This document shows, piece after piece, positions 1 to 9,709 of a stretch of 64,000 bases of DNA. Location of the stretch: contig NZ_JADPMR010000001.1 in NCBI RefSeq assembly GCF_015686695.1, forward strand, positions 2,108,001-2,172,000. The letters run 5' to 3'. Made by a program: the position numbers and the translations under genes. Below the pieces are notes generated by a model. The model had not been told where the DNA came from. It ran no database searches and saw only the letters and a list, made by a program, of their open reading frames with translations. This DNA is from Vibrio nitrifigilis. GTDB lineage: Bacteria; Pseudomonadota; Gammaproteobacteria; Enterobacterales; Vibrionaceae. How positions within the stretch are numbered: position 1 is the stretch's first letter; every line of letters starts with the position of its first letter.

Positions 1-421
1 TACCAGTCGTGTATGTGCATAACCCTTAACTCATTTGTCCCAAGGCTATATCTAGATAAATAACCGTTAGTTAACCTATAAATCTGCTAATAATTTTGCG
101 GTTTATCACCGAATTTCCAACTCATAATGTTTTAGAATAGTAGTAATAACTAAAATAGTTGAGACTATAGATTACAATTATTCGCCATGAGATAGATCAA
201 TTTATGCTTTAAATTGCATAAATAAATTTTTACTCATTTTTCTTAAATGGTATTATTTTGTGATAATTATCACAAAAACATTGTACGGTTATTACATTGA
301 TTATTATAAAAATGTGACAGCCATATTTAGTCCTTAATTGGGACATAATATGACATCCAATTTGAAACACTGTTCATTTACATAATCTTGGTTAGACTGT
401 GACCACTCAAGGTAATTGATA
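1..421. other. AT-rich non-coding leader region
   Basis: This stretch before the first gene is very AT-rich and shows no convincing open reading frame on either strand. It holds the CRP-like palindrome listed separately at 256-277 and, downstream of it, a possible -10 element TATAAA at 305-310. The gene to the left lies outside the window, so the region may serve it as well. Confidence 0.5.
256..277. promoter_or_regulatory. CRP-like palindromic operator
   Basis: A perfect 22-bp palindrome has the core TGTGA-N6-TCACA (259-274), the consensus layout of a cAMP-CRP site, with A/T flanks as in strong CRP sites. It lies about 145 bp before the DUF2007 gene. The inner GATAATTATC also resembles part of a Fur box, so iron regulation is an alternative. 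The match is seen; the regulator is inferred. Confidence 0.6.
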
Positions 422-748
422 TTGAAACTTTATATCGCAAATAACCCAACTGAAGCTCATATACTGTGCGGACTACTCCAGCAGTCAAACATCAAATGCG
501 AAGTCAGAGGGGAACAGTGGTTCGGGTTAAGAGGAGAGATTCCTGCCGATGACCAATCAGCGCCATATATTTGGCTATTTAATCGTCTAGATGCCGATTA
601 TGCATGGGAACTTATTCGTCAAACCCAAACCGATAATAGTGGTATCCATTATAAAAATTGGGTCTGTTCTAATTGCGGGGAAACCAATGAAGGTCAGTTC
701 GCTGTTTGTTGGAAATGTGGGAAACCTGATCACCAAGGGTGTGATTAA
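422..748 (+). CDS. DUF2007 domain protein with C-terminal zinc ribbon
   Basis: A small cytoplasmic protein of 108 residues. The N-terminal two thirds match the DUF2007 'putative signal transducing protein' fold, with the typical opening MKLYIANNPTEAHILCGLL. The C-terminus carries two CxxC pairs (CSNCG and CWKCG) spaced like a rubredoxin-type zinc ribbon. Two in-frame TTG codons (416 and 422) compete as start. The AAGG at 409-412 is 9 nt from the second, and family proteins begin with MKL, so 422 is chosen. No ATG start exists. The function of DUF2007 proteins is not established. The gene stands alone, facing the convergent hydrolase gene 23 bp downstream, and may be under the upstream CRP-like site. 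Confidence 0.75.
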   Translation: MKLYIANNPTEAHILCGLLQQSNIKCEVRGEQWFGLRGEIPADDQSAPYIWLFNRLDADYAWELIRQTQTDNSGIHYKNWVCSNCGETNEGQFAVCWKCGKPDHQGCD

Positions 749-771
749 TATTTTCTGAATGGGAACCGTAT

Positions 772-1566
772 TTATTGGTGCAAGAGAAAGCGAATCGAGT
801 GGTGATTAAAGGCCTCAGATTGCTCGATATTGCAAACATGACCACAATTGGATAACTCTATCAACTGACTACAGCGGTGTGTACTGAGCATTTTTCTAAT
901 GGCAGGAAGGAATAGATGATCGCGCTCTCCCATTAAGTATAACGTGGGAATAGGTAACTCTGTTTCTCTAAAATGTCCCATCAGTGCATGGGCTTCAGCG
1001 GTTAAACGATACCAACGTTTAAACTCTTTTTGACACAGCTTTTTAGCTTCTCTTATAAAGAGGTGACGTGATTCTTTTTGATGTTTATCAGGCATTACGA
1101 CATGGGCAAAAAGTTGGTATAACCACATGTATGGGACGATATTTTTACACCAATCCCCAATTTTAACCAATATCCGAGAACGTAGATTAAACTGCATCAC
1201 CGCTCCCCCCATCACCATGCTTTCGACACGCTCAGGGACAAGTTGGGCAATTGTTCGTACAATAATGGTTCCCAAAGACATGGCAACAAAGTGGGCTTTT
1301 TCAATGCTAAGATGATCAATCACGTGAATGACATCTTGCGCGACATCAGCGAACTGATAAGGTTTGAGTAACCACTCTTTAGGACCTCGATTTGATTTAC
1401 CATGACCACGAAGATCAACCAGAAGCAAATTAAAATGTTGTCGATACTCCTTGATTTGCTTAAACCACAAAGACGAACTGCCCCCAGCGCCGTGAATAAA
1501 TACGACCCATTGTTGACTGGTGGGATGTGAATACACTTTATGGAATAACATCAGTAAGTAAGCCAT
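772..1566 (-). CDS. Alpha/beta-fold hydrolase
   Basis: A 264-residue alpha/beta hydrolase without signal peptide. The oxyanion-hole segment HGAGGSSSLW is near residues 25-34, the second conserved block DLRGHGKSN near 51-59, and the nucleophile elbow AMSLGT near 95-100. The serine lies in a slightly atypical A-x-S-x-G context. A candidate acid is in GERDHLF, and the catalytic His is in SNCGHVCNIE near the C-terminus. A GGAG ribosome binding site precedes the ATG at 1566. The substrate cannot be told; such proteins include esterases, thioesterases and C-C hydrolases. It is a single-gene unit convergent with the DUF2007 gene. Confidence 0.8.
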   Translation of the reverse strand: MAYLLMLFHKVYSHPTSQQWVVFIHGAGGSSSLWFKQIKEYRQHFNLLLVDLRGHGKSNRGPKEWLLKPYQFADVAQDVIHVIDHLSIEKAHFVAMSLGTIIVRTIAQLVPERVESMVMGGAVMQFNLRSRILVKIGDWCKNIVPYMWLYQLFAHVVMPDKHQKESRHLFIREAKKLCQKEFKRWYRLTAEAHALMGHFRETELPIPTLYLMGERDHLFLPAIRKMLSTHRCSQLIELSNCGHVCNIEQSEAFNHHSIRFLLHQ

Positions 1567-1721
1567 TTTGCTCCAAATTAATAGCGGCGCAAGTCTACCA
1601 CATTGATAAAGTCAATATCTTCCCCTTTCAAACAAAATCACCCTGATGCGTTATTGACCCAAGTCACCTTATTGGAACGCACAATATCAAATGTCCTTTT
1701 CATTGTGTTAATCGATAAAAA

Positions 1722-1746
1722 AAGCGGAGAGTGACACTCTCCGCTT
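1722..1746 (-). terminator. Rho-independent terminator of glgCA
   Basis: An 11-bp perfect GC-rich stem (AAGCGGAGAGT / ACTCTCCGCTT) with a 3-nt loop, followed on the minus strand by a run of T, lies 30 bp after the glgA stop codon. Confidence 0.85.
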
Positions 1747-1775
1747 AGTAAAGTACATCGATGGATGGGCAACGT

Positions 1776-3230
1776 TTAGTCAAACAATGCCTGTCTATAC
1801 ATCTTAATGTATTCTTGTGCTGATACTTCCCAACTAAAATCTATGCGCATCGCTCTTTGTTGAACTTCGAGAAATTGAGCAGGTTGCTGCAGATAGAACA
1901 GTAACGCACGCTGCATAATAATTAAAAGTGCCTCTGGCGATGGCTCTAAAAAACCAAAGCCGGTCGCTTCATGAGGATCTTTATCGTAATCCACTACGGT
2001 ATCTTTCAATCCCCCTACTTCTCTAACAATAGGTAAAGTACCGTAAGCCATACTATAAATTTGATTTAATCCACACGCTTCAAACTCTGATGGCATCAAA
2101 AAGAAATCAGCGCCCGCTTCAACCCAGTGCGCCAACTTATTGCTATAAGTTTCAACAAATGCAAACTGTTCACTGTATTTATCAGCCAGTTTACGTAGAC
2201 GCCCAGCAACTTCAGGCTCTCCAGTCCCCACAATAACTAATTGCACATCATTACGCAGAAATGCCTCGATGATAGGGAGTAAGTAATGAAATCCCTTTTG
2301 GTGCGTTAAACGGCACACCATACCAAACATGGGCACAGAGCGAGTCGGTAAGTGCACTTCTTCTTGTAAAGCGAGCTTTGCGGCTTGTTTGCCCGCTTGT
2401 AAAGAGGCCGCGTCATCACTATATGTCTGTGGCAAAAACTGATCTGTTTTAGGATCCCACTCCGAATAGTCACAACCATTAACAATACCGTGCAAATCAC
2501 GCGCACGCCGAACAAAATCATCGACCAACCCATGCGATCCTAACGGTGTTAGCAGTTCACATGCATAGTTTGGACTAACTGCATTAATTTTGTCCGCATA
2601 AGCAATCCCTGCTCGAAGCATACTTACATGATCGACACCATAACGTAAAAACTCCATACCATTGAGATTCAATTCCGGAATAATTTCCAATTCATGGTAA
2701 GAAAATATGCCTTTAAAAATCGCATTATGAATGGTTAAGACACTTTTCATACCTTCATAATACGCATCATAGCGATAGCGGGTTTTTAATAAGAAAGGGA
2801 TCAGTCCTGTATGCCAATCGTTCGCATGAATAACATTGGGTTTAATCCCCAACTTAGGCAGAACATCTAAGCTTGCAGCAGAGAAAAAACTGAACCGTTC
2901 GCCGTTATCAGCGTAAGCTTGATTCTGCTCTGCATACAGTTCTGGACGGTCAAAATAGTGATCATTATCGATCAAATAAACCGGCACACCATCTAACTCT
3001 GTTTGCCTCACTTTATAGGATGAGTGAGGCCAATGTGTGAGATCGGTTTCCAAGACCACAGGGAGTGAGTTTTTATCAGGAATACTACGATAAGCAGGTA
3101 GCACAATGGCTACCTGTTGTCCTAATTGAGAGAGAGATTTAGGTAATGCTTTCGCTACATCAGCTAAACCACCACTCTTCACTAAACCTTGCGCTTCTGA
3201 AACGGCAAACCACACACTGATTTGCTCCAT
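1776..3230 (-). CDS. glgA: Glycogen synthase (ADP-glucose, GT5)
   Basis: Transfers glucose from ADP-glucose to the non-reducing end of alpha-1,4-glucan, the chain-elongation step of glycogen synthesis. The N-terminal motif KSGGLADVAKALP is the ADP-glucose-binding KxGGL signature near residue 20. The C-terminal GT-B half carries EACGLNQIYSMAYGTLPIV with the conserved catalytic-site Glu. The start at 3230 gives 484 residues, the usual Vibrio length. A longer in-frame version from 3260 would overlap glgC by 29 nt and lacks family support. The ATG lies directly after the glgC stop, so the pair is translationally coupled. No branching enzyme or phosphorylase gene is nearby. Confidence 0.95.
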   Translation of the reverse strand: MEQISVWFAVSEAQGLVKSGGLADVAKALPKSLSQLGQQVAIVLPAYRSIPDKNSLPVVLETDLTHWPHSSYKVRQTELDGVPVYLIDNDHYFDRPELYAEQNQAYADNGERFSFFSAASLDVLPKLGIKPNVIHANDWHTGLIPFLLKTRYRYDAYYEGMKSVLTIHNAIFKGIFSYHELEIIPELNLNGMEFLRYGVDHVSMLRAGIAYADKINAVSPNYACELLTPLGSHGLVDDFVRRARDLHGIVNGCDYSEWDPKTDQFLPQTYSDDAASLQAGKQAAKLALQEEVHLPTRSVPMFGMVCRLTHQKGFHYLLPIIEAFLRNDVQLVIVGTGEPEVAGRLRKLADKYSEQFAFVETYSNKLAHWVEAGADFFLMPSEFEACGLNQIYSMAYGTLPIVREVGGLKDTVVDYDKDPHEATGFGFLEPSPEALLIIMQRALLFYLQQPAQFLEVQQRAMRIDFSWEVSAQEYIKMYRQALFD

Positions 3231-3231
3231 T

Positions 3232-4449
3232 TTAGAATCCAACTTTTGTTCCTTTAGCAATGACTACGATACCACTTGGTGAAACATGAAAGCGTTGTTT
3301 ATCTAATTCACTATTTTCACCAATGACCGTGCCGGCTGCGATTTCAACGTCTTTATCAATAATGGCGCGTTTAATCGTACAACCTGCACCTATCTTCACA
3401 TCACCTAAGATAACAGATTCACTAATACAAGAACCAGCAGCAATATTGGTTCTATAACCTAAAACCGATTTATAAATGCTTGATCCTTGTATATAACTCC
3501 CACCAGAAACCAAACTATCGGTTAACTTAACCTTTTGCGCATCAACATCAACAAACGTTGCTGGCGGTAAAGGTGGATAATACGTATGCAGAGGCCAACT
3601 GCGATTATACAAAGAAAACTTAGGGTCTTTGCCAAGGAGATCCATATGCGCTTCCCAATACGCTTCAATAGTACCAACATCGCGCCAGTACCCTTCAGGC
3701 CGTTCACCCTTGATCATGTTATCCGAAAAATCATAGACGTACACATCCCCTTGTGGATACATAGTCGGGATAACATCTTTACCAAAATCGTGACTAGATT
3801 GTGGGTTATCTGCATCAGATTTTAACTCAGAATAAAGTGTTGGCGCATCAAAGATATAATTTCCCATCGACACAAGCGCACACTCTGGCTCACCCGGAAT
3901 ACATTTAGGATGAGCGGGCTTCTCTTCGAATCCAACCATCCGCCCTTCTCTATCCACTTCGATAATCCCAAATGATGATGCTTGGCTGACGGGCATGCGG
4001 ATAGCAGAAACGGTGAGCTTGGCACCTTTACGGCGGTGGTAACCCAGCATCTGACGAATATCCATTTTATAGATGTGGTCAGATCCAAAAATACATACTT
4101 CATCAGGTGACGACAATTCTATAAAACGTAGGTTTTGGTATATCGCATCAGCAGTTCCTTCATACCAACGCTTACCATCTCGCATTTGGGCAGGAATACA
4201 ATCGATAAAGCGGTCAGTAATACCAGCCACATTCCAGCCTTTTTTCATATGTAGATACAGTGATTGTGACTTAAATTGCGTTAACACATAAATCCGCATT
4301 AAATCCGCATTAACGAAATTGTTTAATGCAAAATCGACTAGCCTATAACTGCCTCCAAATGGGACAGATGGTTTACTCCGTGAAGCCGTTAAAGGCATTA
4401 AACGAGTCCCCTCGCCTCCAGCCAAAATCATTCCCAGTACACCAGCCAT
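3232..4449 (-). CDS. glgC: Glucose-1-phosphate adenylyltransferase
   Basis: Makes ADP-glucose from glucose-1-phosphate and ATP, the committed and allosterically controlled step of bacterial glycogen synthesis. The N-terminus has the nucleotidyltransferase signature GGEGTRLMPLT plus RSKPSVPFGG (residues about 11-33). The C-terminal third is a left-handed beta-helix, with hexapeptide-like repeats such as VILGDVKIGAGCTIKRAII. The length of 405 residues is typical of Vibrio GlgC. The ribosome binding site GGAG is 8 nt from the ATG. First gene of the glgC-glgA operon. The unit is free-standing, with about 480 bp of non-coding DNA upstream. Confidence 0.95.
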   Translation of the reverse strand: MAGVLGMILAGGEGTRLMPLTASRSKPSVPFGGSYRLVDFALNNFVNADLMRIYVLTQFKSQSLYLHMKKGWNVAGITDRFIDCIPAQMRDGKRWYEGTADAIYQNLRFIELSSPDEVCIFGSDHIYKMDIRQMLGYHRRKGAKLTVSAIRMPVSQASSFGIIEVDREGRMVGFEEKPAHPKCIPGEPECALVSMGNYIFDAPTLYSELKSDADNPQSSHDFGKDVIPTMYPQGDVYVYDFSDNMIKGERPEGYWRDVGTIEAYWEAHMDLLGKDPKFSLYNRSWPLHTYYPPLPPATFVDVDAQKVKLTDSLVSGGSYIQGSSIYKSVLGYRTNIAAGSCISESVILGDVKIGAGCTIKRAIIDKDVEIAAGTVIGENSELDKQRFHVSPSGIVVIAKGTKVGF

Positions 4450-4933
4450 TAAGGTTCTCCGTTATTTATTGTTTTCAGTGCCCACCAGTAGATTTGATAA
4501 ACACTGTTCTTCCATCGAAGCATCATCCCCACCGCGACAAATGGGGCAAAAGGCCATCAAGTAGGTCAATACTGGCTGCAAATTAATCACTGACCACTTT
4601 ACCCACCGGTTGCGTACACCAGTGTAATATCAAGAGCGACACTCACACACTGACCAACGTTTAATAAACAAGTACATCAATCTTTATCATTCATTAAACA
4701 TCGTGATTTAGAACTGGATACGCAATGCCTTTATCCGAGCAGGTTTACGACAAACCGTACTTCGTTTACAAGCTCCTATAAAAAAGATAGTCAACATATT
4801 GAATAATGAGAACAAATAATTGGGAATTTAACAAAATATTCAACACTGTTTTAGAAAACTGAGAAATAGCCAACAAAATAAAAAGGCAGCTCGTAAGCTG
4901 CCTTTTTATTCATGGTTTGTTATTGATAAATCA
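4450..4933. other. Non-coding region upstream of glgC, downstream of topA
   Basis: No credible gene is visible. The part next to glgC must hold its promoter, but I could not single out a convincing -10/-35 pair. The part next to topA contains the topA terminator. A plus-strand open frame running out of the glgC antisense into this region has no ribosome binding site or recognisable product. Confidence 0.5.
4880..4907 (-). terminator. Rho-independent terminator of topA
   Basis: A 12-bp perfect stem AAAAAGGCAGCT / AGCTGCCTTTTT around a 4-nt loop, 27 bp past the topA stop. The minus strand continues T-rich after the stem. Confidence 0.85.
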
Positions 4934-7558
4934 CTATTTTTTCTTGCGTTTATCCGTTACTTCCCATTTACCGTCGATGTATAGCGCCGTCCATCCAGAT
5001 GGTTTTCCATCATGTTCGGTACGTACATAATGCTCTTTCGATTTACGGCTAAAGCGTACTACAGCACGTTCACCATCAGGATCTTTCGCTGGAGCAGTTG
5101 CTAGGTACTTGAATTTCTCAGGTAAGCGGTCTTGATATTTTGCTAGCTCTTCCACTAACGGTGCGCGTGTCTCACGCGATTTAGGGAAATTACTTGCCGC
5201 AAAGAATAAGCCAGACGCACCATCGCGCAGCACAAAATACGCGTCAGACTGTGTGCAAGGTAGTTCTGGGAAATGGACCGGGTCTTCTTTTGGCGGAGCA
5301 ACTTCACCGTTTTTCAAAATCTTACGGGTATTGCTACAAGATTCATTGGTACATGCCATGTACTTACCAAATCGGCCATTTTTCAGAACCATGTCTGAGC
5401 CACATTTATCGCACTCAACAACAGGGCCATCATACCCTTTCAGTTTAAATTCGCCGTGTTCAACGATATAGCCTTCACAATTTGGGTTATTACCACACAC
5501 ATGAAGCTTACGTTTTTCATCAATCAAGTAAGCATCCATTGCAGTGCCGCAAATTGGGCAACGTTTTTTAGCGCGTAGTGCTGCGGTTTCAACATCTTCT
5601 TCTAAGACATTGATAACACCATCTTCATCACCAAGATTGATGGTTGTCTTACAACGTTCTTTCGGCGGAAGTGCATAACCAGAACACCCTAAGAAAACGC
5701 CAGTAGAAGCCGTGCGAATCACCATTGGACGACCACAAGTTGGACATTCAATATCTGTTTGCACCATGTGGTTAGGCTTCATACCACCTTGTTCTTCATC
5801 TTGCTCGGCTTGTTCAAGGTTTTGACTAAAATCGGCAAAGAAGTTGTCTAATACCCCTTTCCAATTAGCATCACCTTCGGCAATTTGGTCGAGTTTTTGT
5901 TCCATACGTGCTGTGAAGTCATAGTTCATCAAATCTTCAAAACTATCATCCAGACGATCTGTAACAATTTCGCCCATCTTTTCCGCGTAAAAACGACGTG
6001 AATCGACTTTTACGTAACCACGATCTTGGATGGTAGAAATAATCGATGCGTAAGTAGATGGTCGACCAATCCCACGTTTTTCTAATTCTTTAACCAATGC
6101 TGCTTCAGTATAGCGAGCCGGTGGCTTAGTAAAATGCTGTTTAGGATCTAACGCTTCAAGGGCTAGTTCATCCCCTACTTTTACTTCAGGTAAAATTTGG
6201 TCTTCATTCTTACCAAGTGGACGTTGTACACGTGTCCAACCATCGAATTTGAGAATACGGCCTTTTGCTTTCAACGTGTATTCTGCCGCCTTAACACTTA
6301 CAGTTGTAGAAGTGTATTGAGCAGGCGTCATTTGACACGCCACAAACTGATTCCAAATTAAGTTATACAATTTGTGCGCATCCGCATCCATACCTTGCAA
6401 ATCATCAGATTTAACATCAACGCTAGAAGGACGAATCGCTTCGTGCGCCTCTTGGGCATTTTCTTTACTGCCGTAAACATTTGGCTTACTTGGTAGGTAT
6501 TTATCACCAAATTGATCAGTGATGAAATCACGAACAGAGGCAACCGCTTCTTGGCTCAAGTTGGTTGAGTCAGTACGCATGTAGGTGATGTAACCGCCTT
6601 CGTAAAGACGCTGCGCTAGCATCATGGTTTTCTTAACACCATAACCTAAGCGAGTACTTGCCGCTTGCTGCAATGTAGAGGTAATGAATGGCGCACTTGG
6701 CTTACTCGTTGTAGGGCGATCTTCTCGCTTACAAACTTCATAGCGCGCTTTTTCCAAAACACTGATTGCTGCTTTGGTTTCTTGTTCGTTAGTCGGCTTA
6801 AATGCTTCGCCATTTTGTTGCGCGACCAGCAAACGGAATTTGTCATTTGCACTGGTTTTGGTATCGGCGTTGATATCCCAGAACTCTTCAGGGGTAAACG
6901 CTTTGATTTCACGCTCACGTTCCACAAGTAGCTTCACTGCTACAGATTGAACACGTCCTGCGGATAAACCACGCGCCACTTTTTTCCATAGCAACGGAGA
7001 CACCATAAAGCCCACAACACGGTCCATAAAACGACGTGCTTGTTGGGCGTTAACACCATCCATATTTAGGTCACCAGGCTGCTTAAACGCCTGTTGGATT
7101 GCTGTTTTAGTGATTTCGTTAAACACAACACGTTTATATCGCTCTTCATCGCCACCGATGATCTCACGAAGGTGCCAAGCGATGGCCTCTCCTTCGCGGT
7201 CCAAGTCGGTTGCGAGATAAACGCTGTCTGCGTCTTTCGCTAACTTTTTAAGTTCATTTACTACCTTTTCTTTACCCGGCAGTATCTGATAATTCGCTTC
7301 CCAACCATTGTAGGGATCGATACCCATCTTCTTGATTAAAGATGAACGCTCTTTTTCTTTCTTAAGGCGAGCTTTTTCTTCAGCACTAAGGCCTTTAGTC
7401 GACGTCGGCGCTGCTTTTTTGGCACCAGTTGATTGACCGGCAGTTGGCAGATCGCGGACATGACCGACACTAGACTTTACGATAAAGTCTTTGCCAAGAT
7501 ATTTGTTGATTGTTTTGGCCTTGGCTGGCGACTCCACGATAACGAGTGATTTACCCAT
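4934..7558 (-). CDS. topA: DNA topoisomerase I
   Basis: Type IA topoisomerase that relaxes negative supercoils. The N-terminal Toprim domain starts SLVIVESPAKAKTINKYLG and holds the acidic triad region YLATDLDREGEAIAWHL. The active-site Tyr is in YITYMRTDST near residue 325. Three C-terminal Topo_C zinc fingers are visible as four-Cys sets (CPTCGRP.., CPICGTAMD.., CDKCGSDM..), followed by a basic tail ending KRKKK. The start is uncertain. ATG 7558 gives the family N-terminus MGKS but lies 15 nt from the only AAGGA box, while an in-frame TTG at 7570 lies 3 nt from it and would add four residues. Divergent from yciN. Confidence 0.95.
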   Translation of the reverse strand: MGKSLVIVESPAKAKTINKYLGKDFIVKSSVGHVRDLPTAGQSTGAKKAAPTSTKGLSAEEKARLKKEKERSSLIKKMGIDPYNGWEANYQILPGKEKVVNELKKLAKDADSVYLATDLDREGEAIAWHLREIIGGDEERYKRVVFNEITKTAIQQAFKQPGDLNMDGVNAQQARRFMDRVVGFMVSPLLWKKVARGLSAGRVQSVAVKLLVEREREIKAFTPEEFWDINADTKTSANDKFRLLVAQQNGEAFKPTNEQETKAAISVLEKARYEVCKREDRPTTSKPSAPFITSTLQQAASTRLGYGVKKTMMLAQRLYEGGYITYMRTDSTNLSQEAVASVRDFITDQFGDKYLPSKPNVYGSKENAQEAHEAIRPSSVDVKSDDLQGMDADAHKLYNLIWNQFVACQMTPAQYTSTTVSVKAAEYTLKAKGRILKFDGWTRVQRPLGKNEDQILPEVKVGDELALEALDPKQHFTKPPARYTEAALVKELEKRGIGRPSTYASIISTIQDRGYVKVDSRRFYAEKMGEIVTDRLDDSFEDLMNYDFTARMEQKLDQIAEGDANWKGVLDNFFADFSQNLEQAEQDEEQGGMKPNHMVQTDIECPTCGRPMVIRTASTGVFLGCSGYALPPKERCKTTINLGDEDGVINVLEEDVETAALRAKKRCPICGTAMDAYLIDEKRKLHVCGNNPNCEGYIVEHGEFKLKGYDGPVVECDKCGSDMVLKNGRFGKYMACTNESCSNTRKILKNGEVAPPKEDPVHFPELPCTQSDAYFVLRDGASGLFFAASNFPKSRETRAPLVEELAKYQDRLPEKFKYLATAPAKDPDGERAVVRFSRKSKEHYVRTEHDGKPSGWTALYIDGKWEVTDKRKKK

Positions 7559-7570
7559 AATTTGATTCAA

Positions 7571-7888
7571 ATGTCCTTAACCACTTTGCGACTGGTTTTA
7601 TCGCATTATGTTCTTAAATATTGCTTCTTTTTTTACTATCGAGGTAGATAACCAGAAGATCAACTTGTTTTTTTAAAAACCGGCTTATTTGCTCGACAAA
7701 TCGACGAAATGCTAAGCGCTCCAGAAAACTCGCACATAGTAATGACAGTCTGGACAGAACGCGAGGTAAAACAAGTGAATTTTGCAATAAATCACAATTT
7801 TAGTTTTTACTGAGCTCGATCATTGTCTGATATTATGCGCTCAATACACTAGTTATCACTGCCAAACAAAATAATAAAAGGAAACATT
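7571..7888. other. Divergent promoter region topA/yciN
   Basis: About 320 bp of non-coding DNA between the two divergent starts. It should contain both promoters. No repeat or recognisable operator stands out. Confidence 0.4.
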
Positions 7889-8134
7889 ATGGCCGATAAA
7901 AAGCCCATTTCAAAAGTCGACTTACTCATGATAGCGAATCAACTAATTCAAGATCATGAACATTATGTTGAAGGCATGAAAGCTACTCAAGTTGAAGAAA
8001 AAGCAGGCATTTTAGTATTTAAAGGTGAATATTTCCTTGATGACAACGGACTGCCAACCACAAAAACAACAGCGGTATTCAACATGTTTAAATATTTAGC
8101 GCACCACCTATCATCAGAATTTACTCTCGAATAG
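7889..8134 (+). CDS. yciN: YciN family protein (DUF2498)
   Basis: An 81-residue cytoplasmic protein of unknown function. It aligns along its whole length with E. coli YciN as I remember it, most clearly over GILVFKGEYFLDDNGLPTTKTTAVFNMFK (residues about 38-66, quoted only as a landmark in two parts: GILVFKGEYFLDDNGLP and TTAVFNMFK). E. coli yciN is also the divergent neighbour of topA, so the linkage is conserved between enterics and vibrios. An AAGGAA ribosome binding site sits just before the ATG. It ends in a short gap holding a bidirectional terminator shared with aroA. Confidence 0.9.
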   Translation: MADKKPISKVDLLMIANQLIQDHEHYVEGMKATQVEEKAGILVFKGEYFLDDNGLPTTKTTAVFNMFKYLAHHLSSEFTLE

Positions 8135-8220
8135 TGATTGATGGCTAAATATCTAAAGTGTCAAGCCTAGTGTATGAGTATTATATATGGTGACCATCAG
8201 CAAATTACATTTACACTAAA

Positions 8221-8246
8221 AATAAAGCCTCGGAAGAGGCTTTATT
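8221..8246 (-). terminator. Terminator of aroA, probably bidirectional
   Basis: An 11-bp perfect stem AATAAAGCCTC / GAGGCTTTATT with a GGAA loop, 20 bp after the aroA stop and about 90 bp after yciN. T-rich flanks on the minus strand suit aroA best, but the symmetric stem could also stop yciN transcription. Confidence 0.8.
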
Positions 8247-8265
8247 TCATCATAACGTTGACCAT

Positions 8266-9546
8266 TTAATGACTTAATGCGGCGAATTTATCAAAATAAT
8301 CTGGGAATGTTTTTGACGTACATTTTGGATCATTAATCGTCACACCAACGTCAGAGAAAGCCACTAACGAAAAACACATTGCCATGCGGTGATCATCATA
8401 AGTATCAATGGCTGCATGGATGAATTTTTCTGGCGGAGTGACCGTGATGTAGTCTTCGCCCTCTTCTATTTCAGCGCCGACTTTACGTAGCTCTGTCGCC
8501 ATAGCCGCTAAGCGATCGGTTTCTTTCACGCGCCAGTTATATACATTGCGAATGGTGGTGGTCCCTTTAGCGAACAAGGCTGCAGTTGCAATAGTCATGG
8601 CTGCATCTGGAATATGGTTAAAATCCATATCGATGGCATTGAGTTCACCGCGACGAGCAATAATATATTCATCACCCCACTCAATTTCTGCCCCCATTTT
8701 TTCTAACGCGTCAGCAAATTGCACATCACCTTGGATGCTTTTTTTGCCAATCCCCGTCACTTTCACACTGCCGCCTTTAACCGCTGCAGAGGCGAGGAAG
8801 TAAGACGCTGATGATGCATCACCTTCCACCATAAAATGTCCTGGTGCGACGTAGCTTTGCCCTGTTGGTATCACGAACTGTTGGTAGTCGTTGTTAATAA
8901 CATTAACACCGAACTGTTGCATGATCTGCAAGGTAATATCGATATAAGGTTTTGATACTAACTCACCCACAATATTGATGGTGATGTCACCATCAGCCAG
9001 TGGCGCAGACATGAGAAAAGCCGTCAAAAATTGACTAGAAATAGAACCATCGATGGCGACAGTACCCGACTTGAGACCAGTGCCTTTTATCGACAGTGGC
9101 GGGTAATTCTCATTTTCTAAATATTCAATTTCTGCGCCAGCTTCACGCAGCGCATTGACTAAGTGACCAATTGGGCGTTCTTTCATGCGAGGTTCGCCAG
9201 TCAGAACAAACTCACCTTGACCCAAACACAGTGCTGCCGCAAGTGGACGCATTGCTGTACCAGCGTTACCCAAAAACAGTTCTAATGGCGTGTCTGCCGA
9301 AAATGGCCGGCCTAAACCTTCCACTTCACAAACGGTTTTATCATCAGAAAGTTGATACTGAACACCCAGTTTAGTAAGGGCACTGAGCATATGACGAATA
9401 TCATCACTATCAAGTAAGTTAGTGAGGCGCGTCTTCCCTTTTGCTAGTGCAGCGAGCAATAAAGCTCGGTTAGAAACACTTTTTGAACCAGGAAGATTCA
9501 CTTCTCCATCAAATTTTTCAACAGGTTGTAACGTAAGGCTTTCCAT
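8266..9546 (-). CDS. aroA: 3-phosphoshikimate 1-carboxyvinyltransferase (EPSP synthase)
   Basis: Sixth step of the shikimate pathway: phosphoenolpyruvate plus shikimate-3-phosphate to EPSP. The protein has 426 residues, the normal length. Signature blocks are LPGSKSVSNRALLLAALA (residues about 20-37), LGNAGTAMRPLAAALC near 92-107 (the phosphoenolpyruvate and glyphosate site of the class I enzyme), and the C-terminal DHRMAMCFSLVAF with the conserved DDHRMAM block. It stands alone here; the common serC-aroA arrangement is not seen. Confidence 0.96.
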   Translation of the reverse strand: MESLTLQPVEKFDGEVNLPGSKSVSNRALLLAALAKGKTRLTNLLDSDDIRHMLSALTKLGVQYQLSDDKTVCEVEGLGRPFSADTPLELFLGNAGTAMRPLAAALCLGQGEFVLTGEPRMKERPIGHLVNALREAGAEIEYLENENYPPLSIKGTGLKSGTVAIDGSISSQFLTAFLMSAPLADGDITINIVGELVSKPYIDITLQIMQQFGVNVINNDYQQFVIPTGQSYVAPGHFMVEGDASSASYFLASAAVKGGSVKVTGIGKKSIQGDVQFADALEKMGAEIEWGDEYIIARRGELNAIDMDFNHIPDAAMTIATAALFAKGTTTIRNVYNWRVKETDRLAAMATELRKVGAEIEEGEDYITVTPPEKFIHAAIDTYDDHRMAMCFSLVAFSDVGVTINDPKCTSKTFPDYFDKFAALSH

Positions 9547-9709
9547 TTAAAGTTGTGTATCCTTGCGCCGCCAACATCATTCATCAGTGAAAAATGGCGA
9601 CGAAAATTCTTCGTATTTGCAGACTAACGAAAAATTGCCCTAGGCGCTAGTGTCAATCACAGGATTTCTCACACCAACACTTACAAGGATAAAGCGCATT
9701 AACGTTACG

